Source: Firmicutes bacterium UBA6418
GTDB taxonomy: Bacteria > Bacillota > Clostridia > Peptostreptococcales > Anaerovoracaceae
DNA length: 8,948 bases
Assembly (NCBI GenBank): GCA_002439735.1
Contig: DJPG01000108.1
Span: forward strand, 1,021-9,968
Direction: 5' to 3'
The translations under genes were made by a program, and so were the position numbers. This document shows positions 1 through 5,809 of the stretch, piece after piece. The notes under the pieces are model-generated. The model saw only the letters and a program-made list of their open reading frames with translations, had not been told where the DNA came from and ran no database searches. The number at the start of each line of letters is the position of its first letter. The stretch's first letter is position 1.

Positions 1-111
1 ACGATCAAGACCTACAACTTCCGCCTGTACAAAAAACTCGGCGTGGAAAACCGTATTCAGGTCGTCAACAAGATCCGCGAGGAACTTTTGAAGCAAAACG
101 GAAGCAGATAA
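1..111 (+). CDS. LuxR-family transcriptional regulator, C-terminal fragment
   Basis: The window opens inside this gene. Only the last 36 residues and a TAA stop are present. They match the second half of a LuxR/GerE helix-turn-helix domain: a recognition helix of the TVKTH..RIYKKL type (here TIKTYNFRLYKKLGV) followed by the typical ENRIQ.VNKIREEL helix and a short KQNGSR tail. The family binds promoter DNA through this C-terminal domain. The N-terminal sensor (response-regulator receiver, PAS, membrane or ATPase module) lies outside the window, so the signal it senses cannot be stated. The gene converges on the DUF2804 gene, with a hairpin between them, so the two are not co-transcribed. Family assignment is firm and target is unknown. 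Confidence 0.85.
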   Translation, partial: TIKTYNFRLYKKLGVENRIQVVNKIREELLKQNGSR

Positions 112-114
112 AAG

Positions 115-157
115 AAAGCCGCCTGTGCGATGCCATGTATCCTGCAGACGGCTTTTA
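115..157. terminator. Convergent-gene hairpin, probable bidirectional terminator
   Basis: An AAAGCCGCCTG arm (115-125) pairs with CAGACGGCTTT (145-155) apart from one C-A mismatch, and the right arm runs into TTTT. Read on the minus strand the same hairpin ends in a run of T preceded by CCGTCTG. It sits between the LuxR stop (111) and the DUF2804 stop (160), where a shared terminator is expected. The long loop (about 19 bases) lowers confidence slightly. Confidence 0.65.
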
Positions 158-159
158 GT

Positions 160-1257
160 TTACCACTTATTATGCACTTTTTCCGCGAATCCCAAAAAGT
201 CTTTGACCTCGATCACTGTGCCGTCATCGAGGACGGCGCGCCCGGTAAATTTTCCGAAGACCTGATGCTGGTCGGAGCAGATCAGCTTGACGTCCGTACA
301 GGCTGCGCGGTCGATGATCGGCATAAAATCCATTTCAAACCGACCATCATCGCTGGTGAAGGTCCACGGCGACATATAATCCTCCGTAAAATCCGCGGTG
401 GTGACGGTAACGCCGCTGCTTCCACCGCAGCAGCTCCCTCGTGTGATATATTTTTTGTTTTTGATCGGAATATGAAAAAATACATGGTTCAGCTTATGCG
501 CTTTGCCGTTATAAAAGAGCATGTTCTCGGTCGCCGCGGAGGAATCGCCGAAGCCGTAACCGATGTTCCAGCCAAACGGAACACCATCCACCAGACCGGA
601 AGCGCTGCCCCAATACCAGGTGCTTTCGTAAGGCCAGACTCCGCGTCCCCAGTCCAACACTGCAAAAGAAGAGCCAGGCTCAAAATCATAGGTTTTGCCG
701 TCAAAGCGCACCTGCCCGGATGCCGGCAGACAGTTGATCTTCTGGTTTAAGTAAAATGCCGTTTCTTTTTCGGAAAACGGGGTTGCGATGACTATGGACT
801 CCTGCGGCGGATTTTCGAGGCGAATCTGACCATCGATCGACTTTCCTTCAAAGAATTTATCCATGTGGAAGGTCAGAATCCGATGGTCGCCATGATGCTC
901 GAAGCCGATCCTGTGATGTCTGCCACCGGAAGAAACGTTGCCGCTTGCCGAGGAGGACGGGAAATTGTGCCTGCCCAGCGGCATGAAAGACATCGGGCTG
1001 TTCGTGTGTTCCCAGGGAACACGAAAATCCAACAGGGAAACGCTGTCAAGTCCCATGTAGGAATTATCGGCGATGGTCAACGCGACCGCAAAATCCTTGC
1101 AGGTTACCAGATAATAATCCCATTCCTTAATGCGCAGCGCGCCGCCCTTGATGGCGCTGCGCTGATATTCCGGCATCAGCCCCTTGCTGTATCCCGGTTC
1201 GATGAGAACGCCGCGGCTGTCGAGCAGCGGATGGACGGTCGTGATTTCGTGCTGCAT
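160..1257 (-). CDS. DUF2804 domain-containing protein
   Basis: A 365-residue soluble protein matching the DUF2804 family (PF10974) along its whole length. Visible family features are an N-terminal LLDSRGVLIEPGYSKG segment (residues 11-26), a WDYY motif (46-49), and the hallmark block DWGRGVWPYESTWYWGSASG (202-221), followed by PFGWNIGYGFGD (227-238). There is no signal peptide and no membrane segment. The composition, rich in aromatics, Gly and Asp, suggests an all-beta fold. Biochemical function is unknown for the family; a lipid- or carotenoid-related role by resemblance to hydroxyneurosporene-synthase-type beta folds is only a guess. The start is the ATG at 1257, because the AGGGAGG site at 1265-1271 is 7 bases from it; an in-frame TTG at 1263 is too close to that site. 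The gene stands alone, convergent to a LuxR regulator and divergent from the oxidoreductase gene. Confidence 0.85.
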   Translation of the reverse strand: MQHEITTVHPLLDSRGVLIEPGYSKGLMPEYQRSAIKGGALRIKEWDYYLVTCKDFAVALTIADNSYMGLDSVSLLDFRVPWEHTNSPMSFMPLGRHNFPSSSASGNVSSGGRHHRIGFEHHGDHRILTFHMDKFFEGKSIDGQIRLENPPQESIVIATPFSEKETAFYLNQKINCLPASGQVRFDGKTYDFEPGSSFAVLDWGRGVWPYESTWYWGSASGLVDGVPFGWNIGYGFGDSSAATENMLFYNGKAHKLNHVFFHIPIKNKKYITRGSCCGGSSGVTVTTADFTEDYMSPWTFTSDDGRFEMDFMPIIDRAACTDVKLICSDQHQVFGKFTGRAVLDDGTVIEVKDFLGFAEKVHNKW

Positions 1258-1264
1258 ATGCAAA

Positions 1265-1271
1265 CCTCCCT
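1265..1271 (-). promoter_or_regulatory. Ribosome binding site deciding the DUF2804 start
   Basis: On the minus strand this reads AGGGAGG, a near-consensus Shine-Dalgarno site. It lies 7 bases before the ATG at 1257 but only 1 base before the upstream TTG at 1263, so it supports the ATG. Confidence 0.75.
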
Positions 1272-1324
1272 ACCAAAAAAGACAATCGGTGATCGTCGAT
1301 AGAACTTCGAATTTTTCTAATTTA

Positions 1325-1353
1325 AAGATAACAAATTTATGTGATTTTTGCAA
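1325..1353 (-). promoter_or_regulatory. Probable sigma-A promoter of the DUF2804 gene
   Basis: Reading the minus strand, a -35 element TTGCAA (1353-1348) is followed after exactly 17 bases by TATCTT (1330-1325). Both are four-of-six or better matches to TTGACA and TATAAT. The predicted transcript starts near 1318, leaving about a 60-base leader before the ATG at 1257. The surrounding sequence is AT-rich, unlike the flanking genes. Confidence 0.5.
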
Positions 1354-1363
1354 GGTTTTCCTG

Positions 1364-1369
1364 TATAAT
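1364..1369 (+). promoter_or_regulatory. Perfect -10 box, possible promoter of the oxidoreductase gene
   Basis: TATAAT at 1364-1369 is a perfect -10 hexamer facing the gene at 1507. No good -35 lies 16-18 bases upstream (GTGATT at 17), and the TG before it is one base too close for an extended -10. If used, transcription would start near 1376 and give a leader of about 130 bases that includes the direct repeat at 1452-1483. It may need an activator. Confidence 0.35.
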
Positions 1370-1451
1370 AAAGCGAGAGAAACGATTTCAGATAAAAGGA
1401 CAGGAAAACATAAATGTAAAATCGTCAACCGAGCAAAATAAATAGGTGACA

Positions 1452-1483
1452 ATGACGAAAAATATCGAAAGATGACGAAAAAT
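1452..1483 (+). repeat. 12-bp direct repeat with 20-bp period upstream of the oxidoreductase gene
   Basis: ATGACGAAAAAT occurs at 1452-1463 and again at 1472-1483, start to start 20 bp, close to two helical turns. A partial copy (GTGACAATG) precedes it and a TCGAAAG lies between the two copies. It ends 8 bases before the AAGGAG ribosome binding site at 1491-1496. A regulator could bind two equally oriented half-sites here, but no regulator is identified. Confidence 0.55.
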
Positions 1484-1506
1484 GCCAAAAAAGGAGAAGC
1501 TCTTTT

Positions 1507-2112
1507 ATGAAAAAACTACTTTTTGTAAACTGCTGCCTGCGCGGTGAAGAATCCAGGACGCTGCTTCTATGCAGGGATTATCTTGCGAAGTTCGCGCGGA
1601 AAATGGCAGCAAAAGGTGAGGAATGGAGGATCGAGGAGATCGATCTTGCGGAGGAGGAAATTGCGGTCCAGGATGCGGCGTCAGCGGCCAAAAGCGAGCA
1701 GCTGATCCGTCAAAAGGCGTTTGACGATCCGATGTTCCGTTATGCGAACCAGATGATCAGGGCGGACTTCCTTCTGATCGGTGCGCCGTACTGGGATCTG
1801 GATTTTCCGGCAAAGCTGAAGATCTATCTGGAACGCTGCAGCGTCAGTGGCCTGTCGTTCCTCTACAGTCCGGATGGCATTCCGCACGGACAGTGCCGTG
1901 CAGAGCGTCTGGTTTATCTGACGACCGCGGGCGGCGTGATCGGGGAGCTGAATTTCGGCTTTGCTTATGTAAAAGGCTTGTTTCAGAACCTGCTCGGCGT
2001 CAGCCGGGTGGAACTGATCGCGGCAGAAGCGCTGGACATCATCGGCAATGACGTGAACGCGATCTTAGAGGATGCGAAAAAGGTGATCGACGAACAAATC
2101 GAAACACTTTAA
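1507..2112 (+). CDS. FMN-dependent NAD(P)H oxidoreductase, flavodoxin-like fold (azoreductase/quinone reductase type)
   Basis: A 201-residue cytoplasmic protein of the Flavodoxin_2 (PF02525) group, which contains FMN-dependent NADH:quinone reductases and azoreductases. It starts with a Rossmann-like strand (KKLLFVNCCLRG, residues 2-13), where AzoR proteins carry the FMN phosphate loop with SPR/S residues; here the loop is RGEESRT. APYWDLDFPAKLKIYLER (93-110) matches the FMN-binding P.YN...P..LK.yiD block, GLSFLYSPDGIPHG (115-128) matches the G.TF.Y...GP.GL block, and TTAGG (139-143) is the second FMN contact loop. Length is typical of AzoR (about 200). The start ATG has AAGGAG at 1491-1496, 10 bases upstream. 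It probably uses NAD(P)H to reduce quinones or nitro/azo compounds; the physiological substrate cannot be read from sequence. The following membrane-protein gene is co-oriented 125 bases downstream. Confidence 0.85.
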   Translation: MKKLLFVNCCLRGEESRTLLLCRDYLAKFARKMAAKGEEWRIEEIDLAEEEIAVQDAASAAKSEQLIRQKAFDDPMFRYANQMIRADFLLIGAPYWDLDFPAKLKIYLERCSVSGLSFLYSPDGIPHGQCRAERLVYLTTAGGVIGELNFGFAYVKGLFQNLLGVSRVELIAAEALDIIGNDVNAILEDAKKVIDEQIETL

Positions 2113-2237
2113 GCGCCGCGCTTTAATCCATGCGTTTTGAGCGATGCATCGACGCGGATCTTTTCCCGGGCGGTCTGTGGCAAGATTTGAAAATCAAAAG
2201 CAGGCATAAACGTCATGCGCAGGCTCATACTAAATTT

Positions 2238-2642
2238 ATGAGTTTGAGGGAAATGGTAAATGAAAACAATGCAATATGGCTGGAGATCGCGGTCTTTGTG
2301 TTGGGCGGATGTGCTTACGGCCTGATGGAGATCTTGTACCGCGGGTATACGCACTGGACGATGCTGGTGACGGGCGGAGCCTGCGTGCTGACGCTCTTTT
2401 ATCTTCGGGAATGGCTGCTCGCGCAGCCGCTCATTCTGGGCGCGTTGGCAGGTGCAGTGATCATCACGATCTATGAGCTTTCGGTCGGCATACTCGTCAA
2501 CTTGAAGCTGGGTTGGCAGGTATGGGACTACTCCGCGCAGCCGGGAAACGTACTGGGACAGATCTGCCCGGCGTTTACGGCGATCTGGTTTGTGGTCTGC
2601 CTTCTGTTCCTGACCGGCGTGCGCCTGCTGCTGCATGCTTAG
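2238..2642 (+). CDS. Small four-helix membrane protein, putative ABC-transporter type IV (CmpB) family
   Basis: A 134-residue integral membrane protein when started at ATG 2238. Predicted helices are at about residues 13-33, 40-57, 64-88 and 110-132. The block GLMEILYRGYTHWTM (28-42), then NLKLGWQVWDYS (88-99) and PGNVLGQICPAFTAIW (102-117), is characteristic of the PF06541 putative ABC-transporter type IV family, common in Clostridia. No ATP-binding subunit is adjacent, so a true transport role is doubtful. The frame stays open upstream to an ATG at 2130, but the extra 36 residues are rich in Arg, Lys and His, unlike the family, and have no ribosome binding site. ATG 2253 has GAGGG only 2 bases away. 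ATG 2238 is a compromise with a weak CAGG at 2219-2223. The coding region is good; the exact start is uncertain. Confidence 0.75.
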   Translation: MSLREMVNENNAIWLEIAVFVLGGCAYGLMEILYRGYTHWTMLVTGGACVLTLFYLREWLLAQPLILGALAGAVIITIYELSVGILVNLKLGWQVWDYSAQPGNVLGQICPAFTAIWFVVCLLFLTGVRLLLHA

Positions 2643-2794
2643 CGGCGATCCGGCGGAACCGCAGTCCCGGATATCTGGAGCCACCGGCGGAAATAGACGG
2701 GGAGCTCCGAAAGCATCAGCAAAGAACATTTGGATCGCCGGTTCGACACAACCGTAGAAAATGAAATCTGACAGAGATAAAAATAGGAGAAAGC

Positions 2795-4375
2795 ATGAGT
2801 TACGATTATAAGAAATTACAAAACGGCAGCGATATTCGCGGTGTCGCCATGGAGGGGGTCGCGGGAGAATCCGTGAATCTGGGCGCGGAGGAAACGATGC
2901 GCCTGACCAAGGGCTTTGTGCTCTGGCTCAGCGAAAAACTGCAAAAAAACCCGCGGGATCTGATCCTGTCGGTAGGGCATGACAGCAGGCTCAGCGCGGA
3001 GAGCCTGAAACAGGCGATCCTCACCGCACTGCAGGAGGTAGGCGTGACGGTTTACGACTGCGGTTTGGCATCGACTCCGGCGATGTTCATGTCAACGATC
3101 TTTGCGGATTACCGGTGCGATGGGGCAATCATGATCACCGCCAGCCACCTGCCGTTCAACCGCAACGGTTTTAAGTATTTTGACAGGGATGGCGGACTGA
3201 ACAAAGAGGATATCCGCCATATCATCGACTGCGCACAGTGCGAAAATCTCGATGATCATTTTTGTGCTGGCGCAGCGAACGCAACCAAAAGCGCGGCCGA
3301 GGCGGGAGTATGTGACGGCGCCGGATCCGGCAGTGTACATAAAAAAGATCTGATCGGTCGGTATGCCGCGCACCTGCGAGAAAAGATCATCGCGGAGGTG
3401 CAGCATCCCGAAACACCGGATAAACCGCTGACAGGCTTAAAAATTGTCGTTGACGCCGGAAATGGCGCGGGCGGGTTTTACGCGTTGCAGATCCTGGAGC
3501 CGCTGGGAGCGGATGTTTCCGCGAGCCAGTTTCTGGAACCGGACGGCCATTTCCCGCATCATCAGCCGAATCCGGAGAATCCGGAAGCCATGCGATCCAT
3601 CAGTCGGCGTGTGGTCGAAAGTGGCGCGGACTTCGGTCTGATCTTTGATACCGACGTAGACCGGTCTTCCGCGGTTGACAAAAACGGCAGGGAGATCAGT
3701 CGCAACGCGATCGTTGCTATGGCAGCGGCGCTGATCGCGGTCGAGCATCCGGGAACCACCGTGGTGACCGACAGCATCACCAGTGATGAATTGACCGTAT
3801 ATCTGCAAGAGTGTCTCGGCCTGAAACATCTGCGTTACAAGCGCGGCTACAAGAACGTGATCAACAAGTCGATCAAGCTGAATCAGGCAGGTATCGACAG
3901 CCAGCTGGCGATCGAGACTTCGGGCCATGCGGCCTATAAAGAAAACTATTTCCTCGATGACGGCGCGTACCTGGCGACCAAGATCGTCATCAAGGCGGCG
4001 CAGCTGGCGCAAAAAGGCGTGAGTATCGACGTTCTGTTGGAGGCGCTGCGGGAACCGAAGGAAGCACTGGAAGTACGTTTCCCGATCGAGGGGGAAGATT
4101 TCGCGACCTGCGGCGAAAAGGTTCTTGCCGACCTCAAAGCCTGGGCATCCGCGCCGGAACAGACGACACGCGGTTTTTCCCTGGTGGAACCGAACTACGA
4201 GGGCGTACGTCTCAACATCCGCACGGCGGACACCGCCGGCTGGTGCCTGCTCCGCCAGTCGCTGCACGATCCGATCTTGCCGCTGAACGTAGAGGTCAGC
4301 AAGGGCAGCTGCGAAAATATTTTGAACGAAATCAAAGATTTTTTGCGCAAATACGAACAGATTGTGGTAAGATAG
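2795..4375 (+). CDS. Phosphoglucomutase/phosphomannomutase (alpha-D-phosphohexomutase family)
   Basis: A 526-residue cytoplasmic enzyme that interconverts hexose 1- and 6-phosphates (glucose and/or mannose) through a phosphoserine, supplying precursors for glycogen and cell-surface polysaccharides. All four domains are visible: the phosphoserine loop TASHLPFNRNG with Ser117 (115-125), the Mg2+ loop DTDVDR (285-290), the sugar-specificity loop ETSGH (374-378) with YFLDDGA after it, and a C-terminal domain with NYEGVRLNIR and LHDPILPLNVE (467-500). The ETSGH loop and long C-terminal domain argue for a PGM/PMM type rather than GlmM; substrate preference is inferred. Residues about 148-182 form a Cys/Ala/Gly-rich linker between domains 1 and 2 that looks lineage-specific. 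AGGAG (2785-2789) lies 5 bases before the ATG. The 152-base gap upstream shows no clear terminator, so co-transcription with upstream genes is possible. Confidence 0.92.
   Translation: MSYDYKKLQNGSDIRGVAMEGVAGESVNLGAEETMRLTKGFVLWLSEKLQKNPRDLILSVGHDSRLSAESLKQAILTALQEVGVTVYDCGLASTPAMFMSTIFADYRCDGAIMITASHLPFNRNGFKYFDRDGGLNKEDIRHIIDCAQCENLDDHFCAGAANATKSAAEAGVCDGAGSGSVHKKDLIGRYAAHLREKIIAEVQHPETPDKPLTGLKIVVDAGNGAGGFYALQILEPLGADVSASQFLEPDGHFPHHQPNPENPEAMRSISRRVVESGADFGLIFDTDVDRSSAVDKNGREISRNAIVAMAAALIAVEHPGTTVVTDSITSDELTVYLQECLGLKHLRYKRGYKNVINKSIKLNQAGIDSQLAIETSGHAAYKENYFLDDGAYLATKIVIKAAQLAQKGVSIDVLLEALREPKEALEVRFPIEGEDFATCGEKVLADLKAWASAPEQTTRGFSLVEPNYEGVRLNIRTADTAGWCLLRQSLHDPILPLNVEVSKGSCENILNEIKDFLRKYEQIVVR
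4365..4373 (+). promoter_or_regulatory. folT: Possible extended -10 promoter for the folT leader
   Basis: TGGTAAGAT fits the TGnTATAAT extended -10 pattern in the TG and in four of six hexamer bases. It overlaps the last codons of the phosphohexomutase gene. A TTGCGC 19 bases upstream is a poor -35. Transcription from here would start about 60 bases before the riboswitch. The alternative is read-through from the upstream gene, since no T-tract terminator is seen at 4376-4440. Confidence 0.3.
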
Positions 4376-4443
4376 TGGTATCGCAGATGACTGCGGAGCA
4401 GGAAGCGCCTCAAACCGCGGCCTGCGAAAAGAAATTACAACAA

Positions 4444-4540
4444 GACAGAGTAGGGACGGTGCGTTAAGTGTCGGCGGATGGGAAGTTGCCGCCGAACGAA
4501 AGCAAACTTTGCTGCGGTGCCGTGCCCGCATCCGCTGCTG
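4444..4540 (+). promoter_or_regulatory. Tetrahydrofolate (THF) riboswitch aptamer
   Basis: This stretch follows the THF riboswitch consensus element by element: AGAGTAG (4447-4453), GCGTTAAG (4461-4468), ATGGGA (4478-4483), AACGAA (4495-4500), GCGGT (4514-4518) and GCATCCGCT (4528-4536). Helices can be paired by eye: P1 CAG/CTG (4446-4448 with 4535-4537), P2 ACGGT/GCCGT (4456-4460 with 4519-4523), a perfect 7-bp TCGGCGG/CCGCCGA stem (4471-4477 with 4489-4495), and an AGCAA/TTGCT hairpin (4501-4513). The class binds THF and reduced folates and typically lowers expression of folate transport or synthesis genes in Bacillota. The downstream gene, folT, is the classic target. P1 is short here. Confidence 0.93.
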
Positions 4541-4551
4541 CAATCAGAGAC

Positions 4552-4638
4552 AAAAGAATCTCCTTTTGCGGCGACTGTCGCAAAGATGGGTTTTGTGCAT
4601 GGATGCACTGGCACAAGATCCGAAAAGGAGGTTTTTTT
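4552..4638 (+). promoter_or_regulatory. folT: Riboswitch expression platform: long hairpin covering the folT Shine-Dalgarno site and ending in a T-run
   Basis: CTCCTTTT (4560-4567) is perfectly complementary to AAAAGGAG (4623-4630), and CGG (4569-4571) pairs with CCG (4620-4622) after a single bulged G. The helix can extend outward through 4552-4559 with 4631-4638 using two G-U pairs. The right arm contains the AGGAGG ribosome binding site (4626-4631), 7 bases before ATG 4639, so pairing hides it. The right arm is also followed directly by seven T, so the same stem resembles an intrinsic terminator. Two competing hairpins would break it: CAAAAG/CTTTTG (4551-4556 with 4563-4568) and TTTTGCG/CGCAAAG (4564-4570 with 4579-4585). 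The pairings are seen; the switching is inferred. Confidence 0.75.
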
Positions 4639-5145
4639 ATGAAAAAATTAGATCTGAAGGCTATGGTAGTTTGTGCTGCCCTGATCGCCGCCACCATCGT
4701 ACTTTCACGCTTCCTGTCGATCAACGCCTGGAATCTGAAAATCGGTTTTACGTTTGTGCCGGTTTTTATCGCGGCTTATCTTTACGGGCCGATCGGCGGT
4801 GCGGTAGTCGGCGGAATTGCGGACTTCATCGGCGCGATCCTGTTTCCGATTGGAGCTTACTTCCCCGGATTTACGCTGACCTGTGTGATCACCGGCGTGA
4901 TATACGGCTTGCTGCTGCACAAGAAACAGACGCCGCTGCGCATTCTGCTCGCGGTTGCCATGGTACAGCTCGGCTGCGGGCTGCTGGTCAATACATACTG
5001 GATCTCGATCCTGTATGGCTCCCCGTTTACGGCACTGCTGACAACCCGAAGCGTGCAGTGCCTGATTATGATGCCTGTCGAGTTCATCGTCATCGGTACG
5101 ATGAGCCGTCTGCTTGCGCATCATAAAGCAAGCCTTACGACATAG
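4639..5145 (+). CDS. folT: Folate ECF transporter S component FolT
   Basis: A 168-residue membrane protein with five to six predicted helices, the substrate-binding subunit of an energy-coupling-factor (group II) importer. It captures folates at the outer face of the cytoplasmic membrane and works with EcfA, EcfA' and EcfT, which are not in this window and are usually encoded elsewhere. Family signatures are LSRFLSINAWNLKIGFTFVP (22-41), the Gly-rich GPIGGAVVGGIADFIGAILF (50-69), and NTYWISILYGSPF (118-130) followed by LLTTRSVQ (133-140). The length is normal for FolT. ATG 4639 is chosen because AGGAGG is 7 bases upstream; the frame is open further upstream, but that would run through the riboswitch. 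The THF riboswitch independently supports folate as substrate. A TAG stop is followed in frame by the repeat at 5152-5226, and a terminator lies 104 bases downstream. Confidence 0.93.
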   Translation: MKKLDLKAMVVCAALIAATIVLSRFLSINAWNLKIGFTFVPVFIAAYLYGPIGGAVVGGIADFIGAILFPIGAYFPGFTLTCVITGVIYGLLLHKKQTPLRILLAVAMVQLGCGLLVNTYWISILYGSPFTALLTTRSVQCLIMMPVEFIVIGTMSRLLAHHKASLTT

Positions 5146-5151
5146 GCACGC

Positions 5152-5226
5152 CCGCACGGGAAAAATCCGCACGGAAAAAGCTCGCGAGGTAAAAGCCTGA
5201 GAGGGAAGTCCGCGCGGCGAAACAGA
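5152..5226 (+). repeat. Five degenerate 15-bp tandem units directly after the folT stop
   Basis: The units, in the folT frame, are CCGCACGGGAAAAAT, CCGCACGGAAAAAGC, TCGCGAGGTAAAAGC, CTGAGAGGGAAGTCC and GCGCGGCGAAACAGA. Each also carries a small GC-rich palindrome (such as CTCGCGAG at 5181-5188 and CCGCGCGG at 5210-5217) spaced by A-rich tracts, centres about 14-15 bp apart. If read past the TAG the units would encode PHGKN, PHGKS, SRGKS, LRGKS and ARRNR, ending at a TAG at 5230-5232. No ATG, GTG or TTG lies in this frame after the folT stop, so only read-through would translate it. It may instead be a protein-binding or mRNA-stability element. Confidence 0.6.
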
Positions 5227-5248
5227 AATTAGTATAAGAAAAAAGATG

Positions 5249-5291
5249 ACCGGATGCAGGAACCGAAGTTCCGCAGCCCGGCTCTTTTTTT
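5249..5291 (+). terminator. Intrinsic terminator of folT
   Basis: The apical stem is GGAAC/GTTCC with a CGAA tetraloop (5259-5272), extended by GC/GC around one bulged A and by CCGG/CCGG (5250-5253 with 5278-5281) across a small internal loop. It is followed by CTC and seven T (5285-5291). A run of A (5239-5244) precedes it. This is the clearest terminator in the window and separates folT from the hut region. Confidence 0.88.
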
Positions 5292-5477
5292 ATGCGTAGA
5301 TGGGCGATGGTCTGCGCGGAAGCTTGCGATGCCGGTTCTTCCTGTATCAGAGGATCAGCGCTTGCCGCTTTTGGATCAAAAAGTCCGTAAAGATGTAAAG
5401 AAGGCTGCGGTACTTTGCTTGGAATCGACGGTAACCGCAATATTTCCTGCAATCTTTGTTCGTGCGAACGAAGGATA

Positions 5478-5530
5478 AAAGAGTTCGTTGTGGGAAAAAC
5501 AAGAAACAGAAAAAACAACACGGACTTTTT
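5478..5530 (+). terminator. Weak terminator-like stem with T-run
   Basis: AAAGAGTTCGTTGT (5478-5491) can pair with ACACGGACTTTTT (5518-5530) using two G-U pairs and one bulged T, and the right arm ends in five T. The loop is long (26 bases) and A-rich. It could be the end of an unrecognised transcript from the 5292-5480 stretch, or chance in AT-rich DNA. Confidence 0.25.
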
Positions 5531-5628
5531 AAGTGAACCGCAGCAGAGAGTGATGCGCATTACATCTTTTTGACTAGAAGAGGGCAAAAAGCGGCAAAAA
5601 AAAAGAAAATGTAAAAATATGAATAAAA

Positions 5629-5650
5629 CTTGTATATTTTACGATACAAG
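5629..5650. repeat. 7-bp perfect inverted repeat, possible operator
   Basis: CTTGTAT (5629-5635) and ATACAAG (5644-5650) are exact inverted copies separated by 8 bases, so equivalent positions in the two arms lie about 15 bp apart. The TTGTAT half recurs at 5810-5815, where it forms a tighter palindrome. It resembles operators of dimeric regulators such as the GntR group, but no regulator gene is in the window. Confidence 0.45.
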
Positions 5651-5809
5651 CCTGCGCCAGGCGGGCAGCCTCCATGAGCTGGAACAAAAAAATACGGATC
5701 GGCGGCAAAACGACTGGGCAAGATCTGGGAGATGCGAGTAAGGAAGAAGCGAGCAGGGTGAGGTCGGCTGTTTGCAACGTCTTGCGGACACAGAGCTCCG
5801 CTATGAATT

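Noticed and set aside
130..750. A 206-codon plus-strand frame opposite the DUF2804 gene.
   Set aside because: It is a shadow of the well-supported minus-strand gene; the predicted protein has no family features.
2111..2124. AAGCG/CGCTT hairpin at the oxidoreductase stop codon as a terminator.
   Set aside because: Only 5 bp with a 3-base loop and just three T follow; too weak to call.
3437..4543. A 368-codon minus-strand frame opposite the phosphohexomutase gene.
   Set aside because: It is an antisense shadow of a GC-biased coding sequence and also runs through the riboswitch.
5143..5145. The folT TAG as a pyrrolysine codon.
   Set aside because: FolT is full length at this stop, there is no visible insertion context, and nothing in the window indicates a pyrrolysine system.
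5254..5478. A 74-codon plus-strand frame after folT.
   Set aside because: Its start lies inside the folT terminator hairpin, there is no Shine-Dalgarno site, and the product resembles nothing known.
5619..5741. A 40-codon frame starting ATGAATAAAACT.
   Set aside because: It has no ribosome binding site, no recognisable family, and its start overlaps the inverted repeat at 5629-5650.
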